DNA of 64,000 bases, from the NCBI GenBank assembly GCA_900556715.1, contig USPM01000002.1, positions 6,514-70,513 of the forward strand, given 5' to 3'. The number at the start of each line of letters is the position of its first letter. The stretch's first letter is position 1. Of the stretch, positions 8,576-18,076 are shown piece by piece. Under the pieces are notes generated by a model. It saw nothing but the letters and a program-made list of their open reading frames with translations. It made no database searches and had not been told where the DNA came from. Source of the stretch: an uncultured Megamonas sp. GTDB lineage: Bacteria > Bacillota_C > Negativicutes > Selenomonadales > Selenomonadaceae. The translations under genes and the position numbers were made by a program.

Positions 8576-8600
8576 GGTAAACACTCATTTCTTCACTATT

Positions 8601-9515
8601 TTAACGACGCATCTTAGGGTCTAAAACATCTCGCAGACCATCACCTAAAAAGTTAAAAGCCAACATAGTGACACTGATAGCTACTGCTGGAAAAAATAAT
8701 TGAAAAGGATATGCACGCAAATTATTTACACCTTCTGACGCTAAAACGCCCCAACTAGCCATCGGTGCAGAAACACCAAGTCCGATAAAACTCAAAAAAG
8801 CTTCTGTAAATATTGCATCAGGAATAGCTAATGTCATTGTTACAATAATTGCCCCCATGGCATTTGGCAATAAATGTCTAAATAAAATTCTTTTTTTCGA
8901 TACACCTATCGTTCTAGCTGCCAAAATAAATTCTTGTTCCTTCATTGATAAAATTTGACCACGCACAATTCTTGCCATCTGTAGCCAATAACCAATACCT
9001 AAAGCAATAAAAATATTGATAAGCCCTGGCTTTAAAATTACCATCAATAAAATTACATATAATAAAGTTGGTACGCTATATAAAATATCCACAATATTCA
9101 TCATTATACGGTCGATCTTGCCACCGCAAAAACCTGCTATTCCGCCATAGATTACACCAATAAAAAGATTTAATAAACTAGCCACTATACCAATAGCTAA
9201 AGAAATTCTCGCACCATATAATACGCGAATAAAAATATCTCTCCCCAAATTATCTGTACCAAACCAATGCTCCCAACTTGGAGAACTATTCGTCATCATC
9301 AAATTCTGTTCATCATAAGTATGGCTAGAAAAAATAGGGCCAAAAATAGCTACAACTATTAAGCATACGATAATAATTAATCCCAGCAAAGCCATTTTAT
9401 TTTTCTTTAATCTAATCCACGCATCTTGCCAATATCCCAATGTTTCTTCTTTTTTTTGCACCTGCAAAATTTCTCGCTCTAAAGGCACAAATAAATCTTT
9501 ATTTATCATCTTCAT
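8601..9515 (-). CDS. oppC: Peptide ABC transporter permease (OppC/DppC type)
   Basis: Inner-membrane permease of 304 residues. A hydrophilic N-terminus precedes a first membrane span (about residues 38-60), followed by a periplasmic segment with FGTDNLGRDIF typical of OppC/DppC and about five further spans. The cytoplasmic EAA loop that docks on the ATPases is ARTIGVSKKRILFRHLLPNA. The gene overlaps oppB by four bases, so the two permease halves are made together. Confidence 0.93.
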   Translation of the reverse strand: MKMINKDLFVPLEREILQVQKKEETLGYWQDAWIRLKKNKMALLGLIIIVCLIVVAIFGPIFSSHTYDEQNLMMTNSSPSWEHWFGTDNLGRDIFIRVLYGARISLAIGIVASLLNLFIGVIYGGIAGFCGGKIDRIMMNIVDILYSVPTLLYVILLMVILKPGLINIFIALGIGYWLQMARIVRGQILSMKEQEFILAARTIGVSKKRILFRHLLPNAMGAIIVTMTLAIPDAIFTEAFLSFIGLGVSAPMASWGVLASEGVNNLRAYPFQLFFPAVAISVTMLAFNFLGDGLRDVLDPKMRR

Positions 9516-10441
9516 TCACCTTTTTCTTCACCGATTTTAATGCGTGGGTCTAATAACGGATAAAGTAAATCCACTACCATATTTAAAACAATTACAATCA
9601 CACTATAAAAAATTGTTACACCTAAAATTACAGTATAATCTCGATTATAAATACTAGTTACAAAATATTGCCCCAAGCCTGGTATCGCAAAAATAGTTTC
9701 AATGACAAAACTACCTGTCAAAATACTAGCTGTCATAGGGCCTAAATAAGTTACTACAGGAATTAATGAATTGGGCAAAGCGTGTTTTATCAAGACTCTG
9801 CTCCATGATAAACCTTTTGCTCTCGCTGTTTTTATATAATCTTGTGATAAAATATCCAACATACTAGAACGCGTCAATCTAGCGATAAATGACATTGGCA
9901 TTCCTGATAAAGCCAAAGCTGGCATGATTTCATATCGCCAACCATTCCACATAGCAGCTGGCAATAAATGCAATTTTGTCGATAATACATATATAAGTAA
10001 TGCCGCCACAACAAAACTAGGCACAGCAACTCCTAAAGTCGTAAAAAAATTAACTGCCCTATCTTGCCATTTATCTTTTTTCACACCTGCTAATATTCCC
10101 GCTGGTATGCCGATAATAATTGCTATTAAAATTGCTTCTATACCCAATTTAAACGATACTGGAAAACCATCTTTGATAATATCATTTACACTACGACCTG
10201 GATATTTAAATGATGGCCCTAAGTCACCTTGTACTAAATTGCATAAATAATCACCATACTGCTTATATAAAGGATCATTTAATTTATATCTTTCTTCTAT
10301 ACTATGTAATACATATGGAGGCAAAGATTTTTCTGCCGTAAAAGGCCCTCCTGGTATAGCACGCATTAGAAAAAAAGTTATCGTTATAACTATCCATAAA
10401 ACAATAAATGCGTTAAAAATTCGCTTGATTATATATCCCAT
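9512..10441 (-). CDS. oppB: Peptide ABC transporter permease (OppB/DppB type)
   Basis: First gene of the importer operon, 309 residues. It has an N-terminal span (about residues 9-30), the early OppB motif AIPGGPFT, a run of membrane helices and the EAA loop ARAKGLSWSRVLIKHALPN. A good ribosome site (GGAGG) lies about ten bases before the ATG. A TATAAT-like box on the minus strand at 10508-10513 may be its promoter. No periplasmic binding protein gene (oppA) is present before or after the four genes, so the receptor must be encoded elsewhere. Confidence 0.93.
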   Translation of the reverse strand: MGYIIKRIFNAFIVLWIVITITFFLMRAIPGGPFTAEKSLPPYVLHSIEERYKLNDPLYKQYGDYLCNLVQGDLGPSFKYPGRSVNDIIKDGFPVSFKLGIEAILIAIIIGIPAGILAGVKKDKWQDRAVNFFTTLGVAVPSFVVAALLIYVLSTKLHLLPAAMWNGWRYEIMPALALSGMPMSFIARLTRSSMLDILSQDYIKTARAKGLSWSRVLIKHALPNSLIPVVTYLGPMTASILTGSFVIETIFAIPGLGQYFVTSIYNRDYTVILGVTIFYSVIVIVLNMVVDLLYPLLDPRIKIGEEKGE

Positions 10442-10545
10442 ATCTCATCTAACCTCCAATATAGATTAAACTATATTATAAAATTTAATCATCTAAACTG
10501 CAAATTTATTATATCACCAAAATTTTATATCTATAAATTTATAAA

Positions 10546-10589
10546 CAAAAAGACTCAAATCAGCATTTACACTAATTTGAGTCTTTTGC
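10546..10589 (-). terminator. Terminator after the truncated glycyl radical enzyme gene
   Basis: Thirteen-base arms (10548-10560 and 10575-10587) form a perfect stem with a T-rich minus-strand tail. It lies 30 nt after the stop codon. Confidence 0.85.
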
Positions 10590-10616
10590 ATATTTCAATA
10601 AAAATTCAATTTAAAA

Positions 10617-11399
10617 TTATAAACATTGTTCAGTTCTGCCGATGATATCATCTTGAGTTTTCTTAGACAAAACATTGAAAAAGGCACTATAACCTGCTAT
10701 GCGTACGATTAAATCTTTATGTTTTTCTGGGTGTTTTTGTGCATCAATTAAAGTTTCTCTCGATACGATATTATATTGAACATGATATCCATGCAATCTA
10801 TTGAAGAAGGCACGAATTAACATTTCTAATTTTTGTTTATTTTCTTCTGTAGAAAGCATTTGCGGTGTCATTTTTTGATTTAATAACACTCCACCAGTTA
10901 TTTTTTCTGTTGGCAATTTAGCAACAGATTTAAATACAGCTGTTGGGCCATTTTTATCTGCATTATGTGCAGGGCTACAACCTTCCGCAAGTGGTTCATA
11001 AGCATTTCTTCCATCAGGTGTCGCCATTGTTCCCATACCTTGACCTACATTAGCACTAATTGAAGATGTACCGCCATAGCGAATACCACCGATTGGACCT
11101 CTATGATAACGAGTATTTGGATATTTTTTGATTTCATCTAAATAAGAATCATAAGCTTCAACTACAAGATTATCTACATAATCAATATCATTACCATATT
11201 TGGGCACTTCATCAATCAACATTGCTTGAATTTTTTTATTTTCATCAGATTGGAAATCATCTAAAATAGCGTTCCAAAGTTGAGTTGGTGTGATTTTCTT
11301 TTCTTCAAAAACTAATTTTTTAATTGCAGCTAAAGAGTCTGCCATATTGGCAATACCAACGTAACCGTTTTGACTGAAAGTGAAAAATTTTCTAAGCAT
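10617..11399 (-). pseudogene. Glycyl radical enzyme (pyruvate formate-lyase family), C-terminal remnant
   Basis: The 260-codon frame matches only the last third of a glycyl radical enzyme (full members are about 750-850 residues). It includes GGIRYGGTSSISANVGQGMGT, TPDGRNAYEPLAEGCSPAH and the glycyl radical loop RIAGYSAFF (about residues 231-239). The catalytic cysteine region and most of the barrel are absent, so it cannot be an active enzyme alone. Similarity starts abruptly at the first codons, right where a plus-strand gene fragment ends. Stand-alone glycyl-loop spare proteins (YfiD/GrcA type) exist but are about 125 residues and resemble PflB; this looks like truncation instead. The subfamily (PflD, glycerol or diol dehydratase-like) is not decided. 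Confidence 0.8.
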
Positions 11400-11516
11400 A
11401 GCGTTGTTCCTTTAAATTTAAAAGACAGTGTAACAATAGTAATAACTGATGATAATATCACAGATACCATCAAAGCTGAATTAGAAAGTAAATCCATCCA
11501 AGTTATAATTTCATAG
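11400..11516 (+). pseudogene. Possible C-terminal fragment of a DeoR-family regulator
   Basis: On the plus strand, codons from 11400 to TAG at 11514-11516 read SVVPLNLKDSVTIVITDDNI followed by TDTIKAELESKSIQVIIS. This resembles the C-terminal end of DeoR/GlpR-type sugar regulators, where a pattern like D-VITDDGI...EL...GVEVII closes the protein. There is no start codon in frame, and similarity ends at the junction with the glycyl radical enzyme remnant. The two broken genes diverge, as if one deletion removed both 5' ends and the promoter region between them. Identification from about 38 residues is tentative. Confidence 0.45.
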
Positions 11517-11527
11517 AGAATAATAAA

Positions 11528-11566
11528 AAAATAGCATTATCTTTAAAGATAATGCTATTTTTATTG
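11528..11566. terminator. Bidirectional terminator between the DeoR-like fragment and the DEAD-box helicase
   Basis: Arms TAGCATTATC and GATAATGCTA enclose a TTTAAA loop, with A and T runs on both sides. It lies between converging 3' ends at 11516 and 11599. Its presence supports the view that the 11400-11516 fragment was once the end of a real plus-strand gene. Confidence 0.85.
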
Positions 11567-11598
11567 CTAACTTTATATTTATTTTTTATTTACTTTTA

Positions 11599-13188
11599 TT
11601 ATTTACCTTTTGCTGGTTCAATATTTAATTTATAACCTTTAATAGTATTTCTATGCATTACAGATATTACTTTTTCAGCTATATCTTTTGGAACTTCTAC
11701 AAATGTGAATTTATCATAAATATTGATTACACCGATTATACTTCCTGGAATATCAACTTCTGAAGCAAATGTACGTACGATATCCTGCGGGCGAATACCT
11801 TGTTTACGTCCAATATTTAAGAATAAACGTACCATGCCAGGTGCTGCACCTGTATTTTCAAAACGTTCATCTAAAACTTTGTCTTCTTTTTCTTTTACAC
11901 CTTCAATAGAAAGTTGTAAAGCTGCTGCTGCAATATCTACATAATCAAAACCTTCATTGGCAATATCAGAAATAATTAAATGATAATCTGCATACGTATT
12001 ATTATTTAATGTTTTTAATAAACGTTCTTTTATTGCTTCTTTTTGACGTTCAATAACATCAGCAGGTGTTGGAAGTTCTCCTCGTATCATGCGAGATTTT
12101 GTCATGCGTTCAATTAATTTTAATTGACGATATTCTTTTGGTTCAATGAAAGTAACCGCAATACCAGTACGGCCAGCACGACCAGTACGACCTATACGAT
12201 GTACATATGATTCATGGTCTTGTGGAATGTCAAAATTGATTACATGACTGATATCATCTATATCAATACCACGAGCAGCTACATCTGTTGCAATTAAAAT
12301 TTCAAGTTTCCCTTCACGGAAACGACGCATAACGCGGTCACGCTGTGCTTGACTCATATCACCATGTAAGCTACCAGCCATATAACCACGAACTTGTAAT
12401 GAAGCTTGAAGGTCATCAACATTTTTCTTTGTACGGCAGAAAATAATATATTTACCACTATCTTCTATATCAAGTACACGACAAAGACCTTCAAATTTGT
12501 CACGAGTTTCAAAATATAATTGGTCAACTGATGGCACTGTAAGCTGTTCACGACTGATCATTACTTTTTGCGGATTATGCATATAGCTACGTGCTAATTT
12601 TTCAATTGGTGCTGGCATTGTCGCAGAGAATAATAAAGTTTGACGAGTTTCACTTTGTGCCAAATTTGACATGATTTCTTCAATATCTTCAATAAAGCCC
12701 ATATCGAGCATTTCATCAGCTTCATCTAAGATGAGCATTTTTACATGGTCAAGTTTTATAGTATTACGACGGATATGGTCGATAAGTCTACCTGGAGTAC
12801 CTACTACAACTTTTACGCCAAAACGGAGAGCTCTAATTTGACGGTCTATCATCTGACCACCATATACAGGTAAAGTTTTTACACGTTTATATTTACCAAT
12901 TTTATTAAATTCTTCTGCAATCTGAATAGCGAGCTCACGTGTTGGTGTCAATACTAAAGCTTGAATGTATTTATTTTTTTCATCAATCTTTTCAATAGTT
13001 GGAATACCAAACGCTGCTGTTTTACCTGTACCTGTTTGGGCTTGTCCTATAACGTCGTGACCTTCTAATGCTAAAGGTATTGTCTGTGCTTGAATTGGAG
13101 ATGGTTCTTCAAATCCCATATCACGAACAGCATTTAATACCTTTTTACTTAATTGCATATCTTCAAATTTAATAATTTTTTCTTCCAA
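11599..13188 (-). CDS. DEAD-box ATP-dependent RNA helicase with DbpA-type RNA-binding domain
   Basis: A 529-residue RNA helicase of the DeaD/CshA group that remodels RNA in ribosome assembly and cold adaptation. The motifs appear in order: Q motif PSPIQAQTIPLAL, AQTGTGKT, PTRELA, TPGRL, DEAD, SAT, RGIDID and HRIGRTGRAG in the first 370 residues. The C-terminal 75 residues (MVRLFLNIGRKQGIRPQDIV...KLNIEP) fit the DbpA RNA-binding domain. The gene is monocistronic or the first of a loose run with cinA upstream (51 nt gap). A clear ribosome site GGAGGA precedes the ATG. Confidence 0.93.
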   Translation of the reverse strand: MEEKIIKFEDMQLSKKVLNAVRDMGFEEPSPIQAQTIPLALEGHDVIGQAQTGTGKTAAFGIPTIEKIDEKNKYIQALVLTPTRELAIQIAEEFNKIGKYKRVKTLPVYGGQMIDRQIRALRFGVKVVVGTPGRLIDHIRRNTIKLDHVKMLILDEADEMLDMGFIEDIEEIMSNLAQSETRQTLLFSATMPAPIEKLARSYMHNPQKVMISREQLTVPSVDQLYFETRDKFEGLCRVLDIEDSGKYIIFCRTKKNVDDLQASLQVRGYMAGSLHGDMSQAQRDRVMRRFREGKLEILIATDVAARGIDIDDISHVINFDIPQDHESYVHRIGRTGRAGRTGIAVTFIEPKEYRQLKLIERMTKSRMIRGELPTPADVIERQKEAIKERLLKTLNNNTYADYHLIISDIANEGFDYVDIAAAALQLSIEGVKEKEDKVLDERFENTGAAPGMVRLFLNIGRKQGIRPQDIVRTFASEVDIPGSIIGVINIYDKFTFVEVPKDIAEKVISVMHRNTIKGYKLNIEPAKGK

Positions 13189-13239
13189 AAATAGTCCTCC
13201 TATTTACTTTATTCCTTCATATCAAAGAAATATAATCCA

Positions 13240-14481
13240 TCATTTATTTTTAATATATTGTCTTATCATTTCTAATGCTTGCTGAGTTGAACGATATCGT
13301 ATACGTGCTCTGTCGCCTGAAAAAATATTTTCTTTTACTACTGTACCATTTTTACCAGCAATTGCAATATAAACTAGACCTACAGGCTTTTTATCTGTAC
13401 CACCAGTAGGACCTGCTATACCAGTTATACCCACACCAAGGCTAGAGCCTATAGTTTTTCTTATACCTTCAGCCATTTGTTTAGCTACTTCTGGTGATAC
13501 TGCACCCTTTGTATTTAAAATATCTTTATCTACATCGAGAAATTTCATTTTAGCTTCATTGCTATAGGTAACAATACTGCCTTTGATATACATAGAACTA
13601 CCAGAAATAGATGTCAATCTACTAGCTAACATTCCGCCAGTACAAGATTCAGCACAAGCTACAGTCAAGCAATTATCTTTCAATAATTTAGCCACAACTT
13701 CTACCATATCTTCATCATCAACTGCATAGATATATTCACCTACACGAGCTCTTACTTGCGTTTCTACTTCAGCAATCATTTTTTCAGCTTCTTTTTTATC
13801 TTGTGCCTTTGCTGTGATGCGAATGATTACCCCTTCTGGTCGAATAAGTAGAGCTAATGTCGGATTAGACTGGGCTAAAATCAAATCTTTTATCTTTGTC
13901 TCTAATAAAGACTCTCCTATACCACAAGTATTTAATACTTTAGATACAATTACATGTTTAAAACCGAATTTTCTTTGTAAAAACGGCTTTAGACTGCGTT
14001 CAAACATATCTTTCATTTCACTTGGTGGGCCTGGCAAATTAATTAAATATTTACCATTATTTTCCAAGACAACACCAGAAGCTATACCATTATAATTTAA
14101 AAATACTTCTGCACCTTCTGGAAGTGTTACCTGACGCAAATTATTTTCAGTCCAGACAACATGTCTTTGAGCAAAATGTTCGTCCATGCGTCGTTTACTT
14201 TCGGCATGGATTTTTAATTTACGTCCAAAAATCTCTGCTGATACTTCTTTTGTTATATCACCTTGTGTTGGCCCTAAACCGCCAGAAGTTATGACGATAT
14301 CTGCTCTAGACAAAGCATGTTCCAATACTTCTTTCATGCGATCATGATTATCGCCAACAGTCGTTTGATAAACTACATCAAAACCTAATTCATTAAGACG
14401 AGTTGACATATATGCTACATTCGTATTGATTACTTGCCCTAATAACAATTCACTACCTGTAGTTACAATTTCTACTATCAT
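13240..14481 (-). CDS. cinA: CinA, nicotinamide-nucleotide amidohydrolase family
   Basis: A 413-residue two-domain protein. The N-terminal MoaB-like domain has SGGLGPTQGDITKEV and the C-terminal PncC domain has ESCTGGMLASRLTSISGSS and GITGIAGPTGGTDKKPVG. CinA proteins deamidate nicotinamide mononucleotide and hydrolyse ADP-ribose in NAD recycling, and are linked with competence in some Firmicutes. It lies 26 nt downstream of rimO and is probably co-transcribed with it. dprA, another competence-linked gene, is also in this window but far away. Confidence 0.95.
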   Translation of the reverse strand: MIVEIVTTGSELLLGQVINTNVAYMSTRLNELGFDVVYQTTVGDNHDRMKEVLEHALSRADIVITSGGLGPTQGDITKEVSAEIFGRKLKIHAESKRRMDEHFAQRHVVWTENNLRQVTLPEGAEVFLNYNGIASGVVLENNGKYLINLPGPPSEMKDMFERSLKPFLQRKFGFKHVIVSKVLNTCGIGESLLETKIKDLILAQSNPTLALLIRPEGVIIRITAKAQDKKEAEKMIAEVETQVRARVGEYIYAVDDEDMVEVVAKLLKDNCLTVACAESCTGGMLASRLTSISGSSMYIKGSIVTYSNEAKMKFLDVDKDILNTKGAVSPEVAKQMAEGIRKTIGSSLGVGITGIAGPTGGTDKKPVGLVYIAIAGKNGTVVKENIFSGDRARIRYRSTQQALEMIRQYIKNK

Positions 14482-14507
14482 CTAAAACTCATCTCCAATT
14501 AAATTAT

Positions 14508-15848
14508 TTATGCATCTACGCGTTCACCCACTACGTCATAATCAAAGCCCTGTAAAATTTTGACTTTAACAATATCACCTGGCTGACTGATATCATCACC
14601 TTCGATAAATACTTGACCATCTACATCTGGAGCCTCACGATAAGAACGACCATATGCCATATGCTGTTCATCATCGCGACCTTCAATCAATACATCAAGG
14701 ATTTTGCCTTCCATTTCAATATTGATAGTTTCAGAAATTTTGCTTTGAAGGCTCATCAAATCATGATAGCGTTCTTGCATTATATTTTCATCAACCTGAT
14801 TTGGCATATCATAAGCAGGTGTTCCTTCTTCACGAGAATAAGAGAAAATACCCACTTTATCAAAACGCTGTTTTTCTACAAAATTACGAAGTGTAGTATA
14901 TTGAGAATCTGTTTCTCCAGGGAAACCAACAATAAAGCTAGAACGAATTACAACACCTGGAATGCGTGTACGTAATTTGTCCAATAATTCTTCTACACTT
15001 TCTTTTGTATCACTGCGACGCATACGTTTTAGCACATCATTATGTGCATGCTGTAATGGTAAATCTACATAGTTACAGATTTTTTCCTCACTGGCAATCA
15101 AATCAATTAATTCATCTGTAAATGTATGTGGATAAGCGTATTGTATACGCAACCATTTTACTTTTTCAATCTTAACCAATTCTTTTAATAATTCCACTAA
15201 AGATGGCTTACCATAAATATCTCTACCATAGTATGTTGTATCTTGAGCAATAATATTAAATTCTTTTACACCTTTTTCGGCTAAAGCTTCAACTTCTTGT
15301 TTAATATCTTCAATAGTACGACTGCGATAATTGCCACGTACATACGGAATAGCACAATATGCACAACGATGATTACAACCTTCAGCAATTTTAATATATG
15401 CACTATAAAATGGAGTAGTAAAAATACGAGGTGTTGAAGCTGTATAAATTTCTTTAGATTCACCTGTAATCAATACACGTTTTCTTTCTTGAATAGTAGC
15501 TTCAACAGCTTCCATAATACGGCTCCATGCACCAGTGCCAACAATAGCATCTACTTCAGGAAATTCTTCTAATAATTCCTGACCATAACGCTGCCCCATA
15601 CAACCAGCGATAATTAAAGAACGACATTTTCCTTTGCCCTCTTGTTTGTATTCTGCCATATTTAAAATAGTTGTAATTGATTCTTCTTTAGCAGACTGAA
15701 TAAAAGTACATGTATTTACAATCAAAATATCAGCTTTTGCTGGTTCAGATGTAATTTCTATATTATTTTTGGCTAAAATACCTAGCATCACTTCTGTGTC
15801 TACTAAGTTTTTAGAACAACCTAAACTTATAAATCCAGCTTTTAACAT
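14508..15848 (-). CDS. rimO: Ribosomal protein S12 methylthiotransferase
   Basis: A radical SAM methylthiotransferase that modifies an aspartate of ribosomal protein S12. The N-terminal UPF0004 domain begins GFISLGCSKNLVDTEVMLG. The radical SAM cluster motif is CNHRCAYC (CxxxCxxC), followed by AIPYVRGNYRSR, and a TRAM domain closes the protein. The start is set at the ATG 15846-15848 (MLKAGF), which has GGAGGAG seven bases upstream; a longer in-frame start at 15869 would put that ribosome site inside the gene. RimO rather than MiaB is favoured by the N-terminal block and the cluster motif. Confidence 0.95.
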   Translation of the reverse strand: MLKAGFISLGCSKNLVDTEVMLGILAKNNIEITSEPAKADILIVNTCTFIQSAKEESITTILNMAEYKQEGKGKCRSLIIAGCMGQRYGQELLEEFPEVDAIVGTGAWSRIMEAVEATIQERKRVLITGESKEIYTASTPRIFTTPFYSAYIKIAEGCNHRCAYCAIPYVRGNYRSRTIEDIKQEVEALAEKGVKEFNIIAQDTTYYGRDIYGKPSLVELLKELVKIEKVKWLRIQYAYPHTFTDELIDLIASEEKICNYVDLPLQHAHNDVLKRMRRSDTKESVEELLDKLRTRIPGVVIRSSFIVGFPGETDSQYTTLRNFVEKQRFDKVGIFSYSREEGTPAYDMPNQVDENIMQERYHDLMSLQSKISETINIEMEGKILDVLIEGRDDEQHMAYGRSYREAPDVDGQVFIEGDDISQPGDIVKVKILQGFDYDVVGERVDA

Positions 15849-15884
15849 ATTTTCTCCTCCTGAGCCCAAGCTCTTTTAATTATT

Positions 15885-16928
15885 TTAATTTTTTAAACGT
15901 ATATTTGTTACCCATTCATCTAAAATAGCTTTTCTAGCATTATCATCAAAGATATTATTTTTAGCTAAAAATTTTATATTTTTACCAGCAAATTCTTTAT
16001 ACGTCAAAGATGTATAATTTGTTGGCACATAATAATAACGATTTTTTTGTAAACTTATTTGAACATCATCGCCCAATAACCATTTAATAAAGTGATTAGC
16101 TTCCACTTGTTGTTTACTATCTTTAACTATACCTACTGCTGTTAATTGATAAGCTGTTCCATCTTTAGGATAAATGATATTCAACGGATAATTATCATTT
16201 ATATATCGTATAGCTTCACTTTGAACTGATACAGCTATATCAGCTTCGCCCATGCCAACCATACGTACAGGCGTAGATAAATATTTAGCATAGCGAACTA
16301 CTTTAGGATGAATCTGTTGCATTAACATCATTGTATTTTCTACATTTTTATCTTCACTTAAAGAATATAATACATTTGCAGCTGCTGACGCAACCATAAA
16401 ATCCGTCATGCCTATTTTTATATTATTATTTTGTGCCAATTCATCCCATGTAAGTGGAATATGCCAATTATTTTTCACATAATCTAAATTATAACAAAAA
16501 ACAATAGGATCATACCATACACCAATCCAAGAATTATTTTTATCTTTAAATTGTTCGTTTACGATATCTTCTTCTTCTGAGATATTACTCGTTAATTTAT
16601 TTGCATCACTTAAATTTTCCAACACTCGAGAATCAGTTAATACCATATCTATATTTTCTATATCATCTTGCTGAAAATGATTTAACAATTCATCTTTCGA
16701 TACGGGGATAAAATTTACTTGAATATTAGCTTCTTTTTGATATTCATTAGCAATAATCGAAGCCATCTCTACAGGAATTGTAGTATATACTGTTAAAGTT
16801 TTTGTTACAGGGATAAATTTATCTGCCACTTGTTTTTTGCCAACACTTTGTGTCATGTAAAGTAAAGATGCTAATACCACAAATAAAACGCATAATCCAA
16901 TTATCAATAAAGGTATATATCTTCGCAT
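15885..16928 (-). CDS. Extracellular solute-binding protein, orphan, membrane-anchored
   Basis: A 347-residue periplasmic binding protein of the iron/spermidine-type family 1. Residues 5-26 form a single hydrophobic segment without a lipobox cysteine at the usual place (a Cys at residue 13 is not in lipobox context), so it is either a cleaved signal peptide or an uncleaved anchor. The mature part starts TLTVYTTIP, the usual strand, and includes WIGVWYDPIVFCYN and MVGMGEADIAVS, family hallmarks. No ATPase or permease gene is near: rimO follows, and ftsZ with its terminator precedes. The substrate is unknown. Confidence 0.8.
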   Translation of the reverse strand: MRRYIPLLIIGLCVLFVVLASLLYMTQSVGKKQVADKFIPVTKTLTVYTTIPVEMASIIANEYQKEANIQVNFIPVSKDELLNHFQQDDIENIDMVLTDSRVLENLSDANKLTSNISEEEDIVNEQFKDKNNSWIGVWYDPIVFCYNLDYVKNNWHIPLTWDELAQNNNIKIGMTDFMVASAAANVLYSLSEDKNVENTMMLMQQIHPKVVRYAKYLSTPVRMVGMGEADIAVSVQSEAIRYINDNYPLNIIYPKDGTAYQLTAVGIVKDSKQQVEANHFIKWLLGDDVQISLQKNRYYYVPTNYTSLTYKEFAGKNIKFLAKNNIFDDNARKAILDEWVTNIRLKN

Positions 16929-16963
16929 ACTTTCACTTCCTGTAAAATAATTTCTTTGTTGAG

Positions 16964-16998
16964 CAAAAAACAGGCAATCAATGTTATGATTGCCTGTT
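16964..16998 (-). terminator. Terminator after ftsZ
   Basis: Twelve-base perfect arms (16969-16980 and 16987-16998) precede a T run on the minus strand, eight bases after the ftsZ stop. It ends the division cluster and separates it from the solute-binding protein gene. Confidence 0.88.
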
Positions 16999-17005
16999 AA
17001 TAACT

Positions 17006-18076
17006 CTATTTACTACTATGTCTCATCCATGGTGGAAGATCTGGGAATCCCATTCCCACTTCTTCTACTGCTGGTTGTTTTGGTACTGAAGGAAATTCAG
17101 GTACACCTTCATCAGCATTTTCATCAAATCCTGTAGCTATAACAGTTATTCTTACAGTATCATCAAGAGTTTCATCAATTGCTGTACCAAAAATGATATT
17201 TGCATCTTCATGTGCTGCTTCAGAAATAATTCTTGATGCTTCATTTACTTGTGCTAATCCTAAGTTTGGACCACCTGTAATATTATACAATACGCCTTTT
17301 GCCCCTTGGATAGAAGTTTCCAATAATGGACTGTTTACAGCAATTTTTGCTGCATCAATAGCTGCATTATCACCTTGGCCTTCACCTATACCCATGAGTG
17401 CAGAACCTGCATTGCTCATGATTGTTTTTACGTCGGCAAAGTCAAGATTGATAAGACCTGGAACTGCTATCAAGTCTGAAATACCCTGTACACCTTGACG
17501 AAGAACATCATCTGCGATACGGAAAGCATCTACCATTGAAGTCTTTTTATCAATGATATCCAATAATCTATCATTTGGAATTGTGATCAAAGTATCTACA
17601 TTTGCTTTTAAATTGGCAATACCAGCTTCTGCCTGTTTTAAACGTTTTTTACCTTCAAAAGTGAATGGTCTTGTAACTACACCTACAGTAAGTGCACCGA
17701 CTTCTCTAGCACATTCAGCTACGATTGGAGCACCACCTGTACCTGTGCCACCGCCCATACCAGCAGTTACGAAAATCATATCTGCACCTTGCAATGCTTT
17801 TATGATATCATCGCGATTTTCTTGAGCTGCTTTTTCGCCAATTTCAGGTCTAGCTCCAGCACCTAATCCACGAGTTAATTTTTCACCAATCTGCATGCGA
17901 TTTTGTGCCATAGCATGAACTAATGCTTGAGCATCTGTATTAATCGCTATGAATTCTACTCCTTTTAAACCAGAAGCAATCATTCTATTTACGGCATTAT
18001 TACCGCCACCACCAACGCCAACTACTTTTATTTTCGCAATTGGCTCCATTTCTTGTTCCTGATCAAACTCAAACAC
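17006..18076 (-). CDS. ftsZ: Cell division protein FtsZ
   Basis: Tubulin-like GTPase that forms the division ring. The 356 residues contain [14 protein letters not shown] at the N-terminus, the tubulin signature [12 protein letters not shown] (about 105-116), the T7 loop region [11 protein letters not shown], and a short linker ending in the partner-binding tail [10 protein letters not shown]. The start is GTG at 18074-18076 with GGGGGT eight bases upstream. ftsA, commonly just upstream, is missing. A long AT-rich gap separates ftsZ from the small basic protein gene, so ftsZ likely has its own promoter. Confidence 0.97.
   Translation of the reverse strand: MFEFDQEQEMEPIAKIKVVGVGGGGNNAVNRMIASGLKGVEFIAINTDAQALVHAMAQNRMQIGEKLTRGLGAGARPEIGEKAAQENRDDIIKALQGADMIFVTAGMGGGTGTGGAPIVAECAREVGALTVGVVTRPFTFEGKKRLKQAEAGIANLKANVDTLITIPNDRLLDIIDKKTSMVDAFRIADDVLRQGVQGISDLIAVPGLINLDFADVKTIMSNAGSALMGIGEGQGDNAAIDAAKIAVNSPLLETSIQGAKGVLYNITGGPNLGLAQVNEASRIISEAAHEDANIIFGTAIDETLDDTVRITVIATGFDENADEGVPEFPSVPKQPAVEEVGMGFPDLPPWMRHSSK

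Noticed and set aside
10617..11399. Stand-alone radical spare protein (GrcA/YfiD type)
   Set aside because: It is twice the length of such proteins, resembles the PflD/dehydratase-type C-terminus rather than PflB, and abuts another broken gene.
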